Below are positions 43,676 through 53,325 of a stretch of 57,342 bases of DNA, piece after piece. The translations under genes and the position numbers were made by a program. The DNA is from a bacterium (GTDB taxonomy: Bacteria; UBP4; UBA4092; JAOAEQ01), in the NCBI GenBank assembly GCA_026416715.1, contig JAOAEQ010000003.1, positions 75,698 to 133,039 of the forward strand, in the 5' to 3' direction. The notes under the pieces were generated by a model. That model ran no database searches, had not been told where the DNA came from, and was given only the letters and a program-made list of their open reading frames with translations. Every line of letters begins with the position of its first letter. Position 1 is the first letter of the stretch.

Positions 43676-43747
43676 CCGCAATAATCTCAAAACTGAATAG
43701 ACCAAGCGGTTGGTTATCGTTCGAGAACAAGAAAGTTTTCATCCCCT

Positions 43748-45160
43748 ATGCATAATCGGAATTATATATCAAATGGACTGTTAATCTTTATCTTTTTTTT
43801 ATCGTACTATTTACTTACCTTTGGTCGGTCACAAGAGTATTCCTATTTTGATGGTTCGATAATGTTTAATGTTACAAAAAGTATTGTCGAAGATGGCAGT
43901 TTAAAATCACGGGTACCGGGCATATATCGCGGCGGAGTTGAAGTAGTACATTCGCAGTATGGTTTAGGATTTTCAATTGTGACTATTCCAATGTACCTAT
44001 TGTTGAAATTTATTGCACAGCAGACTGGAATATTTCAGTTTGAATCAATTGCTCGAGCAGCACCGATGCTAACGAATGTATTGATTACTGCTTTAACCTG
44101 TACACTACTATTTTCATTCGGGAATCAATTGTTTCGCAACAAACGGATAGCGTTTTTCATAACCGCTATTTATGGACTTGCGACAATGGCGTGGCCATAT
44201 TCCCGCTATGATTTTTCTGAACCGTTAGCCGGTTTATGTATCTTCGGAGCGATATATACATTATTTCTTTTTCAACAGGGGAAACAGAACTATTGGTTGG
44301 TGATAAGTAGTCTTGCAATAAGTTTTGCGTTATTTACTCGAATTGTTGAAGTGATTTCGTTGCCATTTTGGTTTTTGTATTTATATCAACTCTTGAAAGA
44401 AAAGAAAGCAACGGTTAGTAAACGGTTCTTCATCCAAATATTCTTACCGTTAATATTAACCGGAATCGCTTATTTCTGGTACAATTATTACCGCTACGGC
44501 AACATTTTTACTACCGGCTATGGATTAGATTTACGGATTCAAACTTTAGTCCGGAATTTTCTGCCTGGGTTGTATGGACTTTTGTTAAGTCCGGGAAAAG
44601 GATTGTTCTGGTATAATCCGCCATTATTGTTATTTCTGACATCAATCCCAATTGTATATAACCGAGACCGGTCGTTATTTTATTGTGCAAATGGAATTAT
44701 CCTTGCCCATTTGGTTACCTATTCTGCATGGACTGCTTGGGAAGGTGGTTGGTGCTGGGGACCGCGCCTGCTATTGCCGATACTCCCTTGGTTGGTTTTA
44801 TTAAGCGGGTATTGGCTTGAAACTAGGCGCATCCAAATGCTTAGCTGGTTTTTATTTTTATGCGGATTTATTATCCAGTTTCTCGGAATTGTCTTTCCTT
44901 ATAACCACTATATCTATTCTACCTTATCCAATGGTATCCCGTTTTCGGCGTTACTGTTTCAAGTTCAACATAGTCCGATTCTAGGACATTTGATTTTGCT
45001 TTTTCAATATCCGATGTATCTCTGGGATTTCGCGTTGGTAGCTACTGTTCCTGATTCGATTAGATACTATAAACTCGGTGCAATAGTTATTCTGGTATTT
45101 ATTTTTATTTCTTCAACCGTCATTTTAACGAAACGAGTCATCAATCCGTATGAAAATTAA
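43748..45160 (+). CDS. GT39-like integral membrane protein (putative lipid-linked glycosyltransferase)
   Basis: The 470-residue protein has about ten membrane helices and the loop motifs YFDGSIMFNVTKSIVEDGSL and GGWCWGPRLLLPILPWLVL seen in PMT/ArnT-like transferases. No biochemical function can be assigned. It is a paralogue of 46795-48243, which shares the loop arrangement and the GGW-x-x-GPR-x-L-x-P motif. The end overlaps the next gene by 11 nt. Confidence 0.7.
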   Translation: MHNRNYISNGLLIFIFFLSYYLLTFGRSQEYSYFDGSIMFNVTKSIVEDGSLKSRVPGIYRGGVEVVHSQYGLGFSIVTIPMYLLLKFIAQQTGIFQFESIARAAPMLTNVLITALTCTLLFSFGNQLFRNKRIAFFITAIYGLATMAWPYSRYDFSEPLAGLCIFGAIYTLFLFQQGKQNYWLVISSLAISFALFTRIVEVISLPFWFLYLYQLLKEKKATVSKRFFIQIFLPLILTGIAYFWYNYYRYGNIFTTGYGLDLRIQTLVRNFLPGLYGLLLSPGKGLFWYNPPLLLFLTSIPIVYNRDRSLFYCANGIILAHLVTYSAWTAWEGGWCWGPRLLLPILPWLVLLSGYWLETRRIQMLSWFLFLCGFIIQFLGIVFPYNHYIYSTLSNGIPFSALLFQVQHSPILGHLILLFQYPMYLWDFALVATVPDSIRYYKLGAIVILVFIFISSTVILTKRVINPYEN

Positions 45161-46715
45161 TTCGATCTCAGCCATGAAAAAATGGTTATTCTGGTTAGGT
45201 TTATTGGTCGTTATCGGATTAAGTATCTATCTCCGATTCTGGAACTTGGAGACAAATCCCCGCTGGTATAATGATGAATGTATTTATCTCAATGCTACGA
45301 GAAATCTTCTTCATGGAAAGTTACAAATGCAAGCGGTAACCTGGACTTTTTTCTCCCCGCATCTACCACATCCGCCGTTGTTTTTTCTGCTCAGTGCGAT
45401 TGCGTTGGTTCTTTATTCTAATGGAGTGATAGCATTACGGATTATCGTAGCGCTTGCTGGGATCGCTACGACCATTTTACTCTATTTTACAGGAAAAGAA
45501 ATTCGTGATGAACAAACCGGTTTATGGGCTAGTTTCTTGTTCGCCATTTATCCTTTGTCGGTAATTTATACCCGTTGGGCGTTTCCCTATGCTTTGGGAA
45601 TGTTCTGGATTCTGTTTACTATTTATTGGTTACTTAGGTATGTTAGTATACGAAAAGAGAAGTATTTGTATTTTGCAGGAATAACGGCTATGTTATCGGT
45701 ATTAACCATTTATGATGCGCTCGAACTTATCCTTTTTCTAGCAGCCGGTATGATATTGATGAAAATTGATTGGAAAAAAATCGGTTTGATACTTAGTATT
45801 GCACTAGGTCCATTAATCCTGCTTTTTTTAGGTATGCTAATGGTAGATTGGCAATCAGTAATATATGATTTGCGAATGCTTGTCGGGCGGTTCGTACACG
45901 AAAGTATACCGCCGCATAACTTCTGGTTACTCGTAGCCGGATATAAGAAATTGTGGTTATTAGATAGTTTTATGTTTTTTGGAATTATTGGATTATTATT
46001 CGTCAAACGAGAATACCGATTATATCTCGCGCTCGCTTTCCTATGTATCAGTATTCTTCCGGTTGCTCGACTTGGAATTTATCTTGATATATTTTTCCAT
46101 CCGATAATGATTTGTTTACCACTCATTATTCTTGGATTAGCCAATATTGTTACCGGTATACTCGAGCAATGCTATCGCCGATTAAATTACGTAATAAAAA
46201 AAATACCAGCTTTATCACAATTTACCATTCAATTTATTCAATTAGCCCCGATAATAATCATTTTCATTTTGTTAATCCCATGTGTGGTAACCGATATTCG
46301 GAGCGTAAATAATGTTTTTATAGCGAAAATGAATTATTTCGCCAATCGGAATAATAACCATACGGTTGCTTTAGCGCAGTATCTCAATCAACATACTGAA
46401 AAGAATGACGTGGTCATAGCGCCGTTATGCGTGCAACAATTTCTCCAATGTAATAGTACCGATTTATTTCAATCTGCCGCATATAGCGGTTGGGACACCC
46501 AATATTATTCAGCTGAGCTTCCCAAAGAACGTTTTAAGTATCCATGTGCATATTATTGGGTTAAATATATTGTGGTTTCGGAAGTTGACCGAGTTGATAC
46601 GATAACCAAACCAGGCGTTAAGGAACTGTGGCAGAGAATTCAGGCAGATAAGTGGCAAATTGTCTACCAGCTTGGTGAGTATGATGTATATTTAAATCCG
46701 TTGTATAAGAGCTAG
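45150..46715 (+). CDS. GT39/ArnT-family glycosyltransferase
   Basis: The 521-residue protein has the PMT_2/ArnT layout: a first luminal loop with RWYNDECIYLNATRNLLHGK, where the acidic pair is the expected catalytic/metal site, ten or so helices (LHPPLF-like PHPPLFFLL, WASFLFAIYPLSVIYTRW) and a C-terminal soluble domain (about 400-521, VALAQYLNQHTEKNDVVIAP). It would move a sugar from a polyprenyl phosphate donor onto lipid or protein in the periplasm. ATG 45150 overlaps the previous stop; ATG 45174 is an alternative. Confidence 0.82.
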   Translation: MKINSISAMKKWLFWLGLLVVIGLSIYLRFWNLETNPRWYNDECIYLNATRNLLHGKLQMQAVTWTFFSPHLPHPPLFFLLSAIALVLYSNGVIALRIIVALAGIATTILLYFTGKEIRDEQTGLWASFLFAIYPLSVIYTRWAFPYALGMFWILFTIYWLLRYVSIRKEKYLYFAGITAMLSVLTIYDALELILFLAAGMILMKIDWKKIGLILSIALGPLILLFLGMLMVDWQSVIYDLRMLVGRFVHESIPPHNFWLLVAGYKKLWLLDSFMFFGIIGLLFVKREYRLYLALAFLCISILPVARLGIYLDIFFHPIMICLPLIILGLANIVTGILEQCYRRLNYVIKKIPALSQFTIQFIQLAPIIIIFILLIPCVVTDIRSVNNVFIAKMNYFANRNNNHTVALAQYLNQHTEKNDVVIAPLCVQQFLQCNSTDLFQSAAYSGWDTQYYSAELPKERFKYPCAYYWVKYIVVSEVDRVDTITKPGVKELWQRIQADKWQIVYQLGEYDVYLNPLYKS

Positions 46716-46794
46716 TCAGAATAATTTAATTGAGAGTATAAGATGGAGTAAAGAAGAATTTTTGTCATTCTCTTAGCAATACTTTGATTTGATT

Positions 46795-48243
46795 ATGCGA
46801 CGAATTTGGATCAAGTATCGAATAGAAATAATACTGTTTTTATTGTTCTTCTTTTGCTATAGTTACATTTGGCATAAGCCGAGTTGGAACGATTTGGGGA
46901 GATATGACCTAATTATGGCTATAGTCGAACAAGGAACAGTCTGCATTGATTCGTATCACCAGAACACCGGGGATAAAGCATTTTATCAAGGTCATTATTA
47001 TTCGGATAAAGGCCCTTTTCCTGCTTTTCTTGGCGTTCCGATATATTGGTTGTTATCGAAACTTTTTACAAAAATGGAACCTCAGTTGGGATTTGCTGGT
47101 CATAGGCAAGTTAATCTTCTAATTTGGTTTACTAAATTGGTGATTATCCGAATTCTGGTTATTTCCGCTCTATCAGCGTTACTTGCAATAGTTTTATACC
47201 GATTTCTACTTCGGTTGGGAACAGAGCCGAAACTAGCAATACTGCTGACTATTGGGTATGGTCTCGGAACGTTAGCATTTCCATATTCAACCTTATTCTA
47301 TGGACATCAACTAGCAGCAGCGCTTATCTTTATGTCATTTTATATACTATATAATTTGAAACATCCAATTCAGAATATTTCATACAAAAAATCAAACGTA
47401 TGTTATCTAATCTCAGGATTATTATGTGGGCTAGCTATTTTAACCGAATATCCGGTGGTTCTGTTGGTCGTAGTGCTTTTCTTTTATGCTTTTCCAATTT
47501 ACACACAGCAATCTGCATTTCGAAATATTCTATGGTTTTTGCTCGGGTTCGTTGGTCCGATAGCAGTTTTATTTTATTATAATTATCTTTGTTTCGGATT
47601 TCCGTTTACATTCGGTTATTTCTCAGTAGCAGATGAAAACTTCCGCCAACAGATGGCGAAAGGAATTGCTGGGATAACGTATCCTAAAGCAGATGCGCTG
47701 GTTGGTATAACATTCAGTGCATATCGCGGATTATTTTTTATTAATCCATTATTACTATTATCAATTTTCGGGTTCTATTATTTCTATCAAAAACAAGAAA
47801 CACGGAACGAATTCCGGTTTATTCTTGTCGCGTTCATCATCTATCTATTATTTAACGCATCATATTATATGTGGTGGGGTGGATGGACGATTGGCCCGCG
47901 GCATTTGATTCCAATAATTCCGTTCCTCATTATTCCGATAGCATTTATTCCATTGAACACATCTAAATGTTTCAAACCATATCTTCTTTATATTTTATGC
48001 ATGATTTCTATCCTATTTATGGTTATCGGAACGGTTGTTGACCCACAGGTACCGGATACTATCCGCAGATTATCCTGGAGTCCATTATTCGGCTATTCCC
48101 TTCCTAAATTTCTCTCCGGCGATTTTTATGCTAATCTCGGTACCGTTCTCGGTCTCAACGGTCTAGCCAGTATTCTTCCACTGCTAATCGTCATGGTTAT
48201 CGGCATTTCTCATCTTATCTATTTAGCGAAAAGGGCAACATAG
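46795..48243 (+). CDS. GT39-like integral membrane protein, paralogue of 43748-45160
   Basis: About ten membrane helices, luminal loop YDLIMAIVEQGTVCIDSYHQ followed by HYYSDKGPFPAFLGVP, and the family motif GGWTIGPRHLIPIIPFL. It is 482 residues from ATG 46795 (TTG 46789 is an alternative, no clear Shine-Dalgarno). The three genes 43748-48243 form a plus-strand cluster, probably for surface glycosylation. Confidence 0.7.
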   Translation: MRRIWIKYRIEIILFLLFFFCYSYIWHKPSWNDLGRYDLIMAIVEQGTVCIDSYHQNTGDKAFYQGHYYSDKGPFPAFLGVPIYWLLSKLFTKMEPQLGFAGHRQVNLLIWFTKLVIIRILVISALSALLAIVLYRFLLRLGTEPKLAILLTIGYGLGTLAFPYSTLFYGHQLAAALIFMSFYILYNLKHPIQNISYKKSNVCYLISGLLCGLAILTEYPVVLLVVVLFFYAFPIYTQQSAFRNILWFLLGFVGPIAVLFYYNYLCFGFPFTFGYFSVADENFRQQMAKGIAGITYPKADALVGITFSAYRGLFFINPLLLLSIFGFYYFYQKQETRNEFRFILVAFIIYLLFNASYYMWWGGWTIGPRHLIPIIPFLIIPIAFIPLNTSKCFKPYLLYILCMISILFMVIGTVVDPQVPDTIRRLSWSPLFGYSLPKFLSGDFYANLGTVLGLNGLASILPLLIVMVIGISHLIYLAKRAT

Positions 48244-48328
48244 GATTAGAAGTGTTAATAGGGAAGAGATAGAGCTATACAATATAGCGCTATTCACTGT
48301 GTCGAATTTATAAGCTTTATGGCAACGT

Positions 48329-48362
48329 AAAAAAAGGGTATCTCATTATTCAAGAGATACCC
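48329..48362 (-). terminator. Terminator of the bacterioferritin-like gene
   Basis: A 9-bp stem (GGGTATCTC / GAGATACCC) with a 9-nt loop is preceded on the plus strand by seven A (48329-48335), which is a T7 run on the minus strand. It terminates the minus-strand gene beginning at 48820. Confidence 0.88.
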
Positions 48363-48391
48363 CTATAAATGGTAAAGTATGTTAGTCTCGT

Positions 48392-48820
48392 TTATTTTTT
48401 AATTCCGAGGATGGTTTCGAATTGGTCAGCGTGTCCTTCTTCTTCAGCTAGAATTTTCTCGAATAACAGGCGGGTGGTTGAATCATCCGATTCCGCAGCA
48501 AGCTTTATAATCTGCTTATACATTTCGATAGCTTCTTCTTCAGCTTCCAAATCAGCTTTTACCATTTCTGGCAAGGAACCACCAACTTTAATCGGGGTTG
48601 GTTTAGTCGTCGGTGTTCCACCAAGATAAAATAACCGTTCCGCAATTTGTTCCGCATGTTTCATTTCTTCAATGGCAATATCTTCAAAAATATCTTTAAT
48701 TTCCGGACTCTGCATTCCGATAGCCATTACATGCTGCCACATATATTGAATCGTAACCCCGATTTCTCGCGCAATCGCTTTATTCAACCATTCTAATAAC
48801 TCTTGTTTACCTTTAGCCAT
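48392..48820 (-). CDS. Bacterioferritin-like diiron protein
   Basis: The 142-residue four-helix bundle shows the ferroxidase ligands: Glu in AIAREIGVTIQY, E-x2-H in IEEMKHAEQ, Glu in LEAEEEAIEMY and E-x2-H in AEEEGHADQ. It belongs to the bacterioferritin/ferritin-like group and stores or detoxifies iron. The Met that binds haem in classical Bfr is not obvious. AGGAGG just upstream gives a strong start. A good promoter lies at 48918-48947. Confidence 0.88.
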   Translation of the reverse strand: MAKGKQELLEWLNKAIAREIGVTIQYMWQHVMAIGMQSPEIKDIFEDIAIEEMKHAEQIAERLFYLGGTPTTKPTPIKVGGSLPEMVKADLEAEEEAIEMYKQIIKLAAESDDSTTRLLFEKILAEEEGHADQFETILGIKK

Positions 48821-48917
48821 AATTCATTGAAACCTCCTATTTTTTAATGGGTATAGTTGTGCAGCTAAGTTATTTAAGCATCGTTTAGCTGGATTTAAGC
48901 TATGCAATCAGTTAATT

Positions 48918-48947
48918 AAGATACCCAAAAACGCTTTATTTCGTCAA
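48918..48947 (-). promoter_or_regulatory. Promoter of the bacterioferritin-like gene
   Basis: On the minus strand TTGACG (48947-48942), 18 bp and TATCTT (48923-48918). The leader of about 90 nt contains a 7-bp hairpin (CAGCTAA / TTAGCTG, 48862-48891). No convincing Fur box was found. Confidence 0.55.
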
Positions 48948-48950
48948 GGA

Positions 48951-49364
48951 TTATTCACCAATCGCTTTGATAATAACCCGTTTTTTTCGTTGCCCATCGA
49001 ACTCGGCATAATATATCTGCTGCCATGGACCTAAGTCTAACCGACCATTAGTTACCGGAACAATAACTTGATGATGTATCAGAAGACTTTTTAAATGCGC
49101 ATCTCCATTAGTTTCTCCGGTTCGATGATGCCGATATTCCGATCCTTCTGGAGCCAATTCCTGCAACCAATCGTCAATATCAGCAATAAGACCAGATTCC
49201 GCATCATTAACATATACCCCTGCAGTAATATGCATCGCTGAAACAAGAATAAATCCTTCTTTAATTCCACTTTTTTTAAGAACTTTCTCAACTTCATCGG
49301 TAATATTGATATATTCTCGTTTTCGAGAAGTATTAAACCAAAGATATTCAGTTATTGCTTTCAT
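48951..49364 (-). CDS. YjbQ / UPF0047-family protein, second copy
   Basis: The 137-residue protein has the family motifs [34 protein letters not shown] and [20 protein letters not shown]. It is only distantly similar to the copy at 5115-5510, so the two are old paralogues rather than a recent duplication. No adjacent thiamine gene is seen. It is monocistronic, upstream of the bacterioferritin-like gene. Confidence 0.88.
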   Translation of the reverse strand: MKAITEYLWFNTSRKREYINITDEVEKVLKKSGIKEGFILVSAMHITAGVYVNDAESGLIADIDDWLQELAPEGSEYRHHRTGETNGDAHLKSLLIHHQVIVPVTNGRLDLGPWQQIYYAEFDGQRKKRVIIKAIGE

Positions 49365-49452
49365 AATAAACCTCTTGAAATATTTCTTTTAACAATAACT
49401 ATATCAATGCTTTATAATTTATTGATATTGAATAAAAAATTGACTATTAACC

Positions 49453-49482
49453 TTGATTTATTATGTGTATGTATGTTATAAT
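49453..49482 (+). promoter_or_regulatory. Orphan plus-strand promoter
   Basis: TTGATT (49453-49458), 18 bp and a perfect TATAAT (49477-49482) point into a region with no plus-strand gene. A plus-strand terminator ends 78 bp later. Confidence 0.6.
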
Positions 49483-49488
49483 ATTATT

Positions 49489-49560
49489 GTATAAAAATAA
49501 AATTTTGTCCATTCGGGCTGGAAATGGAATTTCGGTTCTGTTTCTGGCCTTTCTTTTTTA
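49489..49560 (+). ncRNA. Candidate small RNA of about 72 nt
   Basis: The predicted start at about 49489 is set by the promoter 49453-49482. The 3' half is a 14-bp stem (49517-49530 with 49537-49550, hexaloop TTTCGG) followed by TTTCTTTTTT, an intrinsic terminator. Four G-U pairs in the stem pair only in the plus-strand RNA, which fixes the strand. About 27 nt of AT-rich unpaired sequence precede the stem. No protein start with a ribosome site lies inside. It runs toward the 3' end of gltX. No known RNA family was recognised. Confidence 0.5.
49517..49560 (+). terminator. Intrinsic terminator of the candidate small RNA
   Basis: Stem GGCTGGAAATGGAA with TTCTGTTTCTGGCC, loop TTTCGG, then TTTCTTTTTT. 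No plus-strand protein gene ends nearby: the last one ends at 48243, beyond a minus-strand block. Confidence 0.7.
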
Positions 49561-49634
49561 ATACCGAAATTAAGCGAATACAGAAAGAAATAATGCAAAT
49601 AAAACAATTTATTTCATCTGCTCTCTCGTTCGGT

Positions 49635-51059
49635 TCATTTGGATTCAAGGACTGCCTTAATTCGTTTAACCGCAGTTTCTTTTCCCATAGCAAATAGCAA
49701 CTCATAGATACCCGGACCAACAGTTTTCCCAGTTAATGCAACTCGGGCGGGATGAACGAGTTGACCGAGTTTAACCCCTTTTTCGGTTGTGATTTTAATG
49801 AATAACTTTTCAATATTTTCTATCGTATACGGTTCCAATTTATCCAATTCCGTTTCTAACATTAAAAGAAGAATTCGAGATTCTGCTGGTGAAAGATGTT
49901 TTTTCGCTGCTTCCGGCTCAATTGTAATCTTATCAGCTAAATAGTAATCGAAATTTGTGGCGATATCTTTAACTGTTTTTGCCCGTTGTCGTTCGAGTTC
50001 GATAACTGAATGTAACCAGGTTTTATTGATCTTCTCAATATCATACCCTTTCTCTTTTAGTAATGGGATGAGTAACTCTTCTAATCGGGAGAGGGGAACC
50101 CGTTTAAGATAGATACTATTCATCCACGAAAGTTTATTATGGTCAAATATTGCTGGGTTCTTCGATACTTTATCAAGAGAAAACTTTTCAATTAACTCCT
50201 CTTTCGAGAAAAATTCGGTTTTATCATCATATGCCCAACCGAGTAATGCGAGATAATTCATCAATGCTTCCGGCAGGTATCCAAGCTCGCGGAATTCTAG
50301 AACTGACGCTGCTCCATGCCGTTTGCTCAGTTTCGTTTTATCCGGCGCAAGGATAACCGACACATGGGCGAAGTATGGCGCTGGCTGACCGAATGCTTGA
50401 TATAGCATCAACTGTCGAGGTGTATTGGAGAGATGCTCTTCACCGCGGATAACGTGGGTTATTCTCATTTCAATATCATCAACTACAACCGTAAGATTAT
50501 AAACGGGCGTTCCATCTGAACGCAGAATAATAAAATCATCGAGAACGCGATTATCAAAAGTAACTCTACCGCGTACCAAATCGTTGATGTCAGTGAACCC
50601 TTCTAATTTTCGAAACCGAACCGCCGCTTTTTCACCGTTATCAATTCGGGTTAACGCTTCTGCTTTTGTCAGGGAAGCACAGGTACCATCATATTTCGGC
50701 GGAAGTTTTGCCGCTAATGCTTTTTTGCGTTTCTCTTCGAGCAATTCCGGTGAACAAAAACAAAAATACGCTTTATTTTCATCTAATAATTTCTGTACAT
50801 ACTTTTGATACAATGCAGTTCGTTCTGACTGAAAGAACGGTCCTTCATCAAAATCGAGACCTAGCCAGGCTAAACTATCCAAAATCGCGCGCGTTGATTC
50901 TTCTGTAGACCGTGCAGCATCGGTATCTTCGATGCGTAGAATGAATATACCGCGATGATGCCGAGCAAATAACCAATTAAATAACGCACTTCGCGCGCCG
51001 CCAACATGCAGATACCCCGTTGGACTTGGCGCAAACCGAACTCGTACTTTATTCTCCAT
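49635..51059 (-). CDS. gltX: Glutamyl-tRNA synthetase
   Basis: GltX charges tRNA-Glu (or both Glu and Gln tRNAs in non-discriminating forms). The protein has the HIGH-type motif FAPSPTGYLHVGGARSA at its N-terminus, ILRIEDTD, the KMSKS-type motif DKTKLSKRHGA and an all-helical C-terminal anticodon domain. The frame is open to 51128, but homology starts with MENKVRVRFAPSPT at ATG 51059, giving 474 residues, normal for the family. That start has no Shine-Dalgarno. Confidence 0.95.
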   Translation of the reverse strand: MENKVRVRFAPSPTGYLHVGGARSALFNWLFARHHRGIFILRIEDTDAARSTEESTRAILDSLAWLGLDFDEGPFFQSERTALYQKYVQKLLDENKAYFCFCSPELLEEKRKKALAAKLPPKYDGTCASLTKAEALTRIDNGEKAAVRFRKLEGFTDINDLVRGRVTFDNRVLDDFIILRSDGTPVYNLTVVVDDIEMRITHVIRGEEHLSNTPRQLMLYQAFGQPAPYFAHVSVILAPDKTKLSKRHGAASVLEFRELGYLPEALMNYLALLGWAYDDKTEFFSKEELIEKFSLDKVSKNPAIFDHNKLSWMNSIYLKRVPLSRLEELLIPLLKEKGYDIEKINKTWLHSVIELERQRAKTVKDIATNFDYYLADKITIEPEAAKKHLSPAESRILLLMLETELDKLEPYTIENIEKLFIKITTEKGVKLGQLVHPARVALTGKTVGPGIYELLFAMGKETAVKRIKAVLESK

Positions 51060-51148
51060 AAAATAAAACGATTCAAACGGATAGTTATGGACGCACACGA
51101 ATAGTGAATCCATTTGTATCAGAATCAATCCGTCTGAATCAGATTGAG

Positions 51149-51478
51149 TTAGAATAACGATTTAATCCAATCAATTCCTTCTTGAATGCTAGTTATCCCG
51201 AGAACAAAATAAGCGACTGCAGCTATGATCGCAAGTAGTATCGCTAATCCGATTAACCGGCGTAACCATTTAGAGACTACCCAATGCCATTTCGGTTTCT
51301 TTTCATACGCTCCCTGCCGAGCCATAAAATTTTTCATCTGGATATAACAAGCTTCACTACAGAATATCCCCATATCAGTTGTTACCTGACAATCACGACA
51401 TACCGGCTTCAAGCAGTTCTTACATCGGGCAACCGCTTTAACTAGCGGATGATTAATACAATATCCCTTCACCGCCAT
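51149..51478 (-). CDS. B-box-type zinc-finger protein with membrane helix
   Basis: The 109 residues carry an N-terminal B-box-like zinc finger (CINHPLVKAVARCKNCLKPVC, then CRDCQV, and CSEAC) and one membrane helix (about 72-92, RLIGLAILLAIIAAVAYFVLG). Such proteins are common and uncharacterised in bacteria. GGAGGT lies just upstream of ATG 51478. A TATAAT on the minus strand (51523-51518) may be its -10 box. Confidence 0.75.
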   Translation of the reverse strand: MAVKGYCINHPLVKAVARCKNCLKPVCRDCQVTTDMGIFCSEACYIQMKNFMARQGAYEKKPKWHWVVSKWLRRLIGLAILLAIIAAVAYFVLGITSIQEGIDWIKSLF

Positions 51479-51807
51479 AAAAGTTACCTCCGAATTTCCG
51501 TCGTTATTGTAAAGATATTATACCACGAAGATATCAATACACAAAGGTTAGAAAATAGTATAATTGTACTGAAAATTCTATACTTTTTCTTCACTTAGAA
51601 CTCATGCAGCCTCTAATTTATAACATAATTCATTCAAATCGGCAACCCGTTGTTATATCCATATAGGTTAACTTGTCTTGGTATCTTAATGTTTCGGTGG
51701 TTAAATTATACCATTTCGTTTGACAAGAATAGTCGTTCCATTTTACTATTTTTAACCACAGATTAGAAAGCTTTCATTGCTATAACGTTTAAAAGGAGAA
51801 AAGATTG
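51479..51807 (+). promoter_or_regulatory. Divergent intergenic region with dacB promoter
   Basis: No gene is seen. Perfect TTGACA (51720-51725), 18 bp and TACTAT (51744-51749) form the likely dacB promoter. On the minus side a TATAAT (51523-51518) may serve the zinc-finger gene. The middle is AT-rich and featureless. Confidence 0.55.
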
Positions 51808-53280
51808 ATGCGGAGAATAGGTTATTTTTTAAATCTCATTTTTTGTTTAGCTATAACCGCAATCGTTTTTGCGGTAGATAAACCTGACGTGCGGTTGAAA
51901 GAATTAAGAAAAGATTTAGATGAAATTCTCGCTTCGCGAACAATTCGGTCAGCGCAGGTTGGAGTCTGTATCGTATCATTACGACCAGATAATGGCGTTA
52001 TCTACGCGCATAATGCCGAAAAAGCGTTCATCCCAGCGTCTTGTATGAAAATATTCACTTCCGCAGCTGCGCTGGATACGCTCGGAAGTCAATATACGTA
52101 TAAAACGGTTATCTATCAAAAAGGGAAAATTGATTCTAATGGGGTTTTACAAGGGGATTTAATTATTCGCGGTACTGGTGACCCATCTATTTCCGGCCGG
52201 TATCGAAACAAAAATGTTCTCGCAATTCCGCAAGAGTTTGCTGACCAATTACTTGCTGCCGGAATTCGGAAAGTGCAAGGGAACTTGATAGCTGATGCGA
52301 CTTATTTCGACAATCGTGAACTTGGCTGGGGTTGGTCGTATGATTATCTTGATGCATGGTATGCGGCGAAAGTTGCAGCGTTATCGTTCAATGATAATTG
52401 TATTGATGTTTATATCAGACCGGGGAAAAATGTCGGTGACCCAGCGGTTATCCGATTCAATCCGCCGACAAACTATGCTACTGCTATAAATAAAATTACT
52501 ACCGCTCACCGAGGGACGCGCGCATCAATCCGCTGGGATTGGATTCCCAATAGTCAACAAATTGAATTTCGCGGTAGTGTACCCTTACATTCAGGTGAAA
52601 CGCTTCATTATATTGCAGTAGATAATCCAACAATGTATACCTTGACTGTTCTAAAAGAGACGTTCGAACAGAAAGGTATCCAGATTACCGGACACCTACT
52701 CGAAATTCGGCAACCGCTACCTTCACCAATCAATATGGATTGTAAACCGGTAGCGAATTATACCTCGCCGCCGTTAGGTGAACTGCTAAAAAAAGTAAAT
52801 AAAAATAGCCATAATTTTTTCGCTGAACAGCTCTTAAAAACTGTTGGAGCAGTGAAATATCAGGATGGCAGTTATGATGCTGGTGTGAAAGTTGTTCAAG
52901 AGCTTATGCAACGGGCGAAAATTGACTCAGAAGGGTTTGAACAGGTTGATGGTAGCGGATTATCCGCATATAATAAAGTTACTCCGGAACAGTTGGTGGG
53001 AATGCTGAAATATATGTATCGGCATCCGGAACATCAGAGTTATTATGATTCATTTTCTATTCCCGGAGTAGATGGTACTTTACGCAGTCGGTTTAAAGGA
53101 TTAGGTAGTCGAATGCGTGCGAAAACCGGGTCGATTAAAATGGTATCATCGTTAGCAGGATATCTGACTACGAAATCCGGTGAGCCAGTAGCGTTTGCGA
53201 TTTTATTCAATAATATGGCGAATCGTGGAGCAGCAGTTGCGGTTGAAGATAAAATTGTCAATCGATTGGCTGAATTTTAA
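51808..53280 (+). CDS. dacB: D-alanyl-D-alanine carboxypeptidase/endopeptidase, PBP4 type
   Basis: The 490-residue exported protein (signal peptide ending about residue 20, ITAIVFA) has the three penicillin-binding motifs: SxxK in IPASCMKIFTSAAAL, SxN in KNSHNFFAEQLLK and KTG in RAKTGSIKMVSSLAG. The long insertion between the first two motifs is typical of class C PBP4. It trims or cleaves peptidoglycan cross-links in the periplasm. AAGGAG just upstream best fits ATG 51808. Confidence 0.93.
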   Translation: MRRIGYFLNLIFCLAITAIVFAVDKPDVRLKELRKDLDEILASRTIRSAQVGVCIVSLRPDNGVIYAHNAEKAFIPASCMKIFTSAAALDTLGSQYTYKTVIYQKGKIDSNGVLQGDLIIRGTGDPSISGRYRNKNVLAIPQEFADQLLAAGIRKVQGNLIADATYFDNRELGWGWSYDYLDAWYAAKVAALSFNDNCIDVYIRPGKNVGDPAVIRFNPPTNYATAINKITTAHRGTRASIRWDWIPNSQQIEFRGSVPLHSGETLHYIAVDNPTMYTLTVLKETFEQKGIQITGHLLEIRQPLPSPINMDCKPVANYTSPPLGELLKKVNKNSHNFFAEQLLKTVGAVKYQDGSYDAGVKVVQELMQRAKIDSEGFEQVDGSGLSAYNKVTPEQLVGMLKYMYRHPEHQSYYDSFSIPGVDGTLRSRFKGLGSRMRAKTGSIKMVSSLAGYLTTKSGEPVAFAILFNNMANRGAAVAVEDKIVNRLAEF

Positions 53281-53325
53281 ATAGCATACACAGATTGCAA
53301 AAAACGGTTATACAGATTGAGAAGT

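Noticed and set aside
49484-49720. Minus-strand ORF of 78 codons after gltX
   Set aside because: Its start lies inside gltX in another frame, it has no ribosome site and resembles no protein; the region is better explained by the small-RNA signals.
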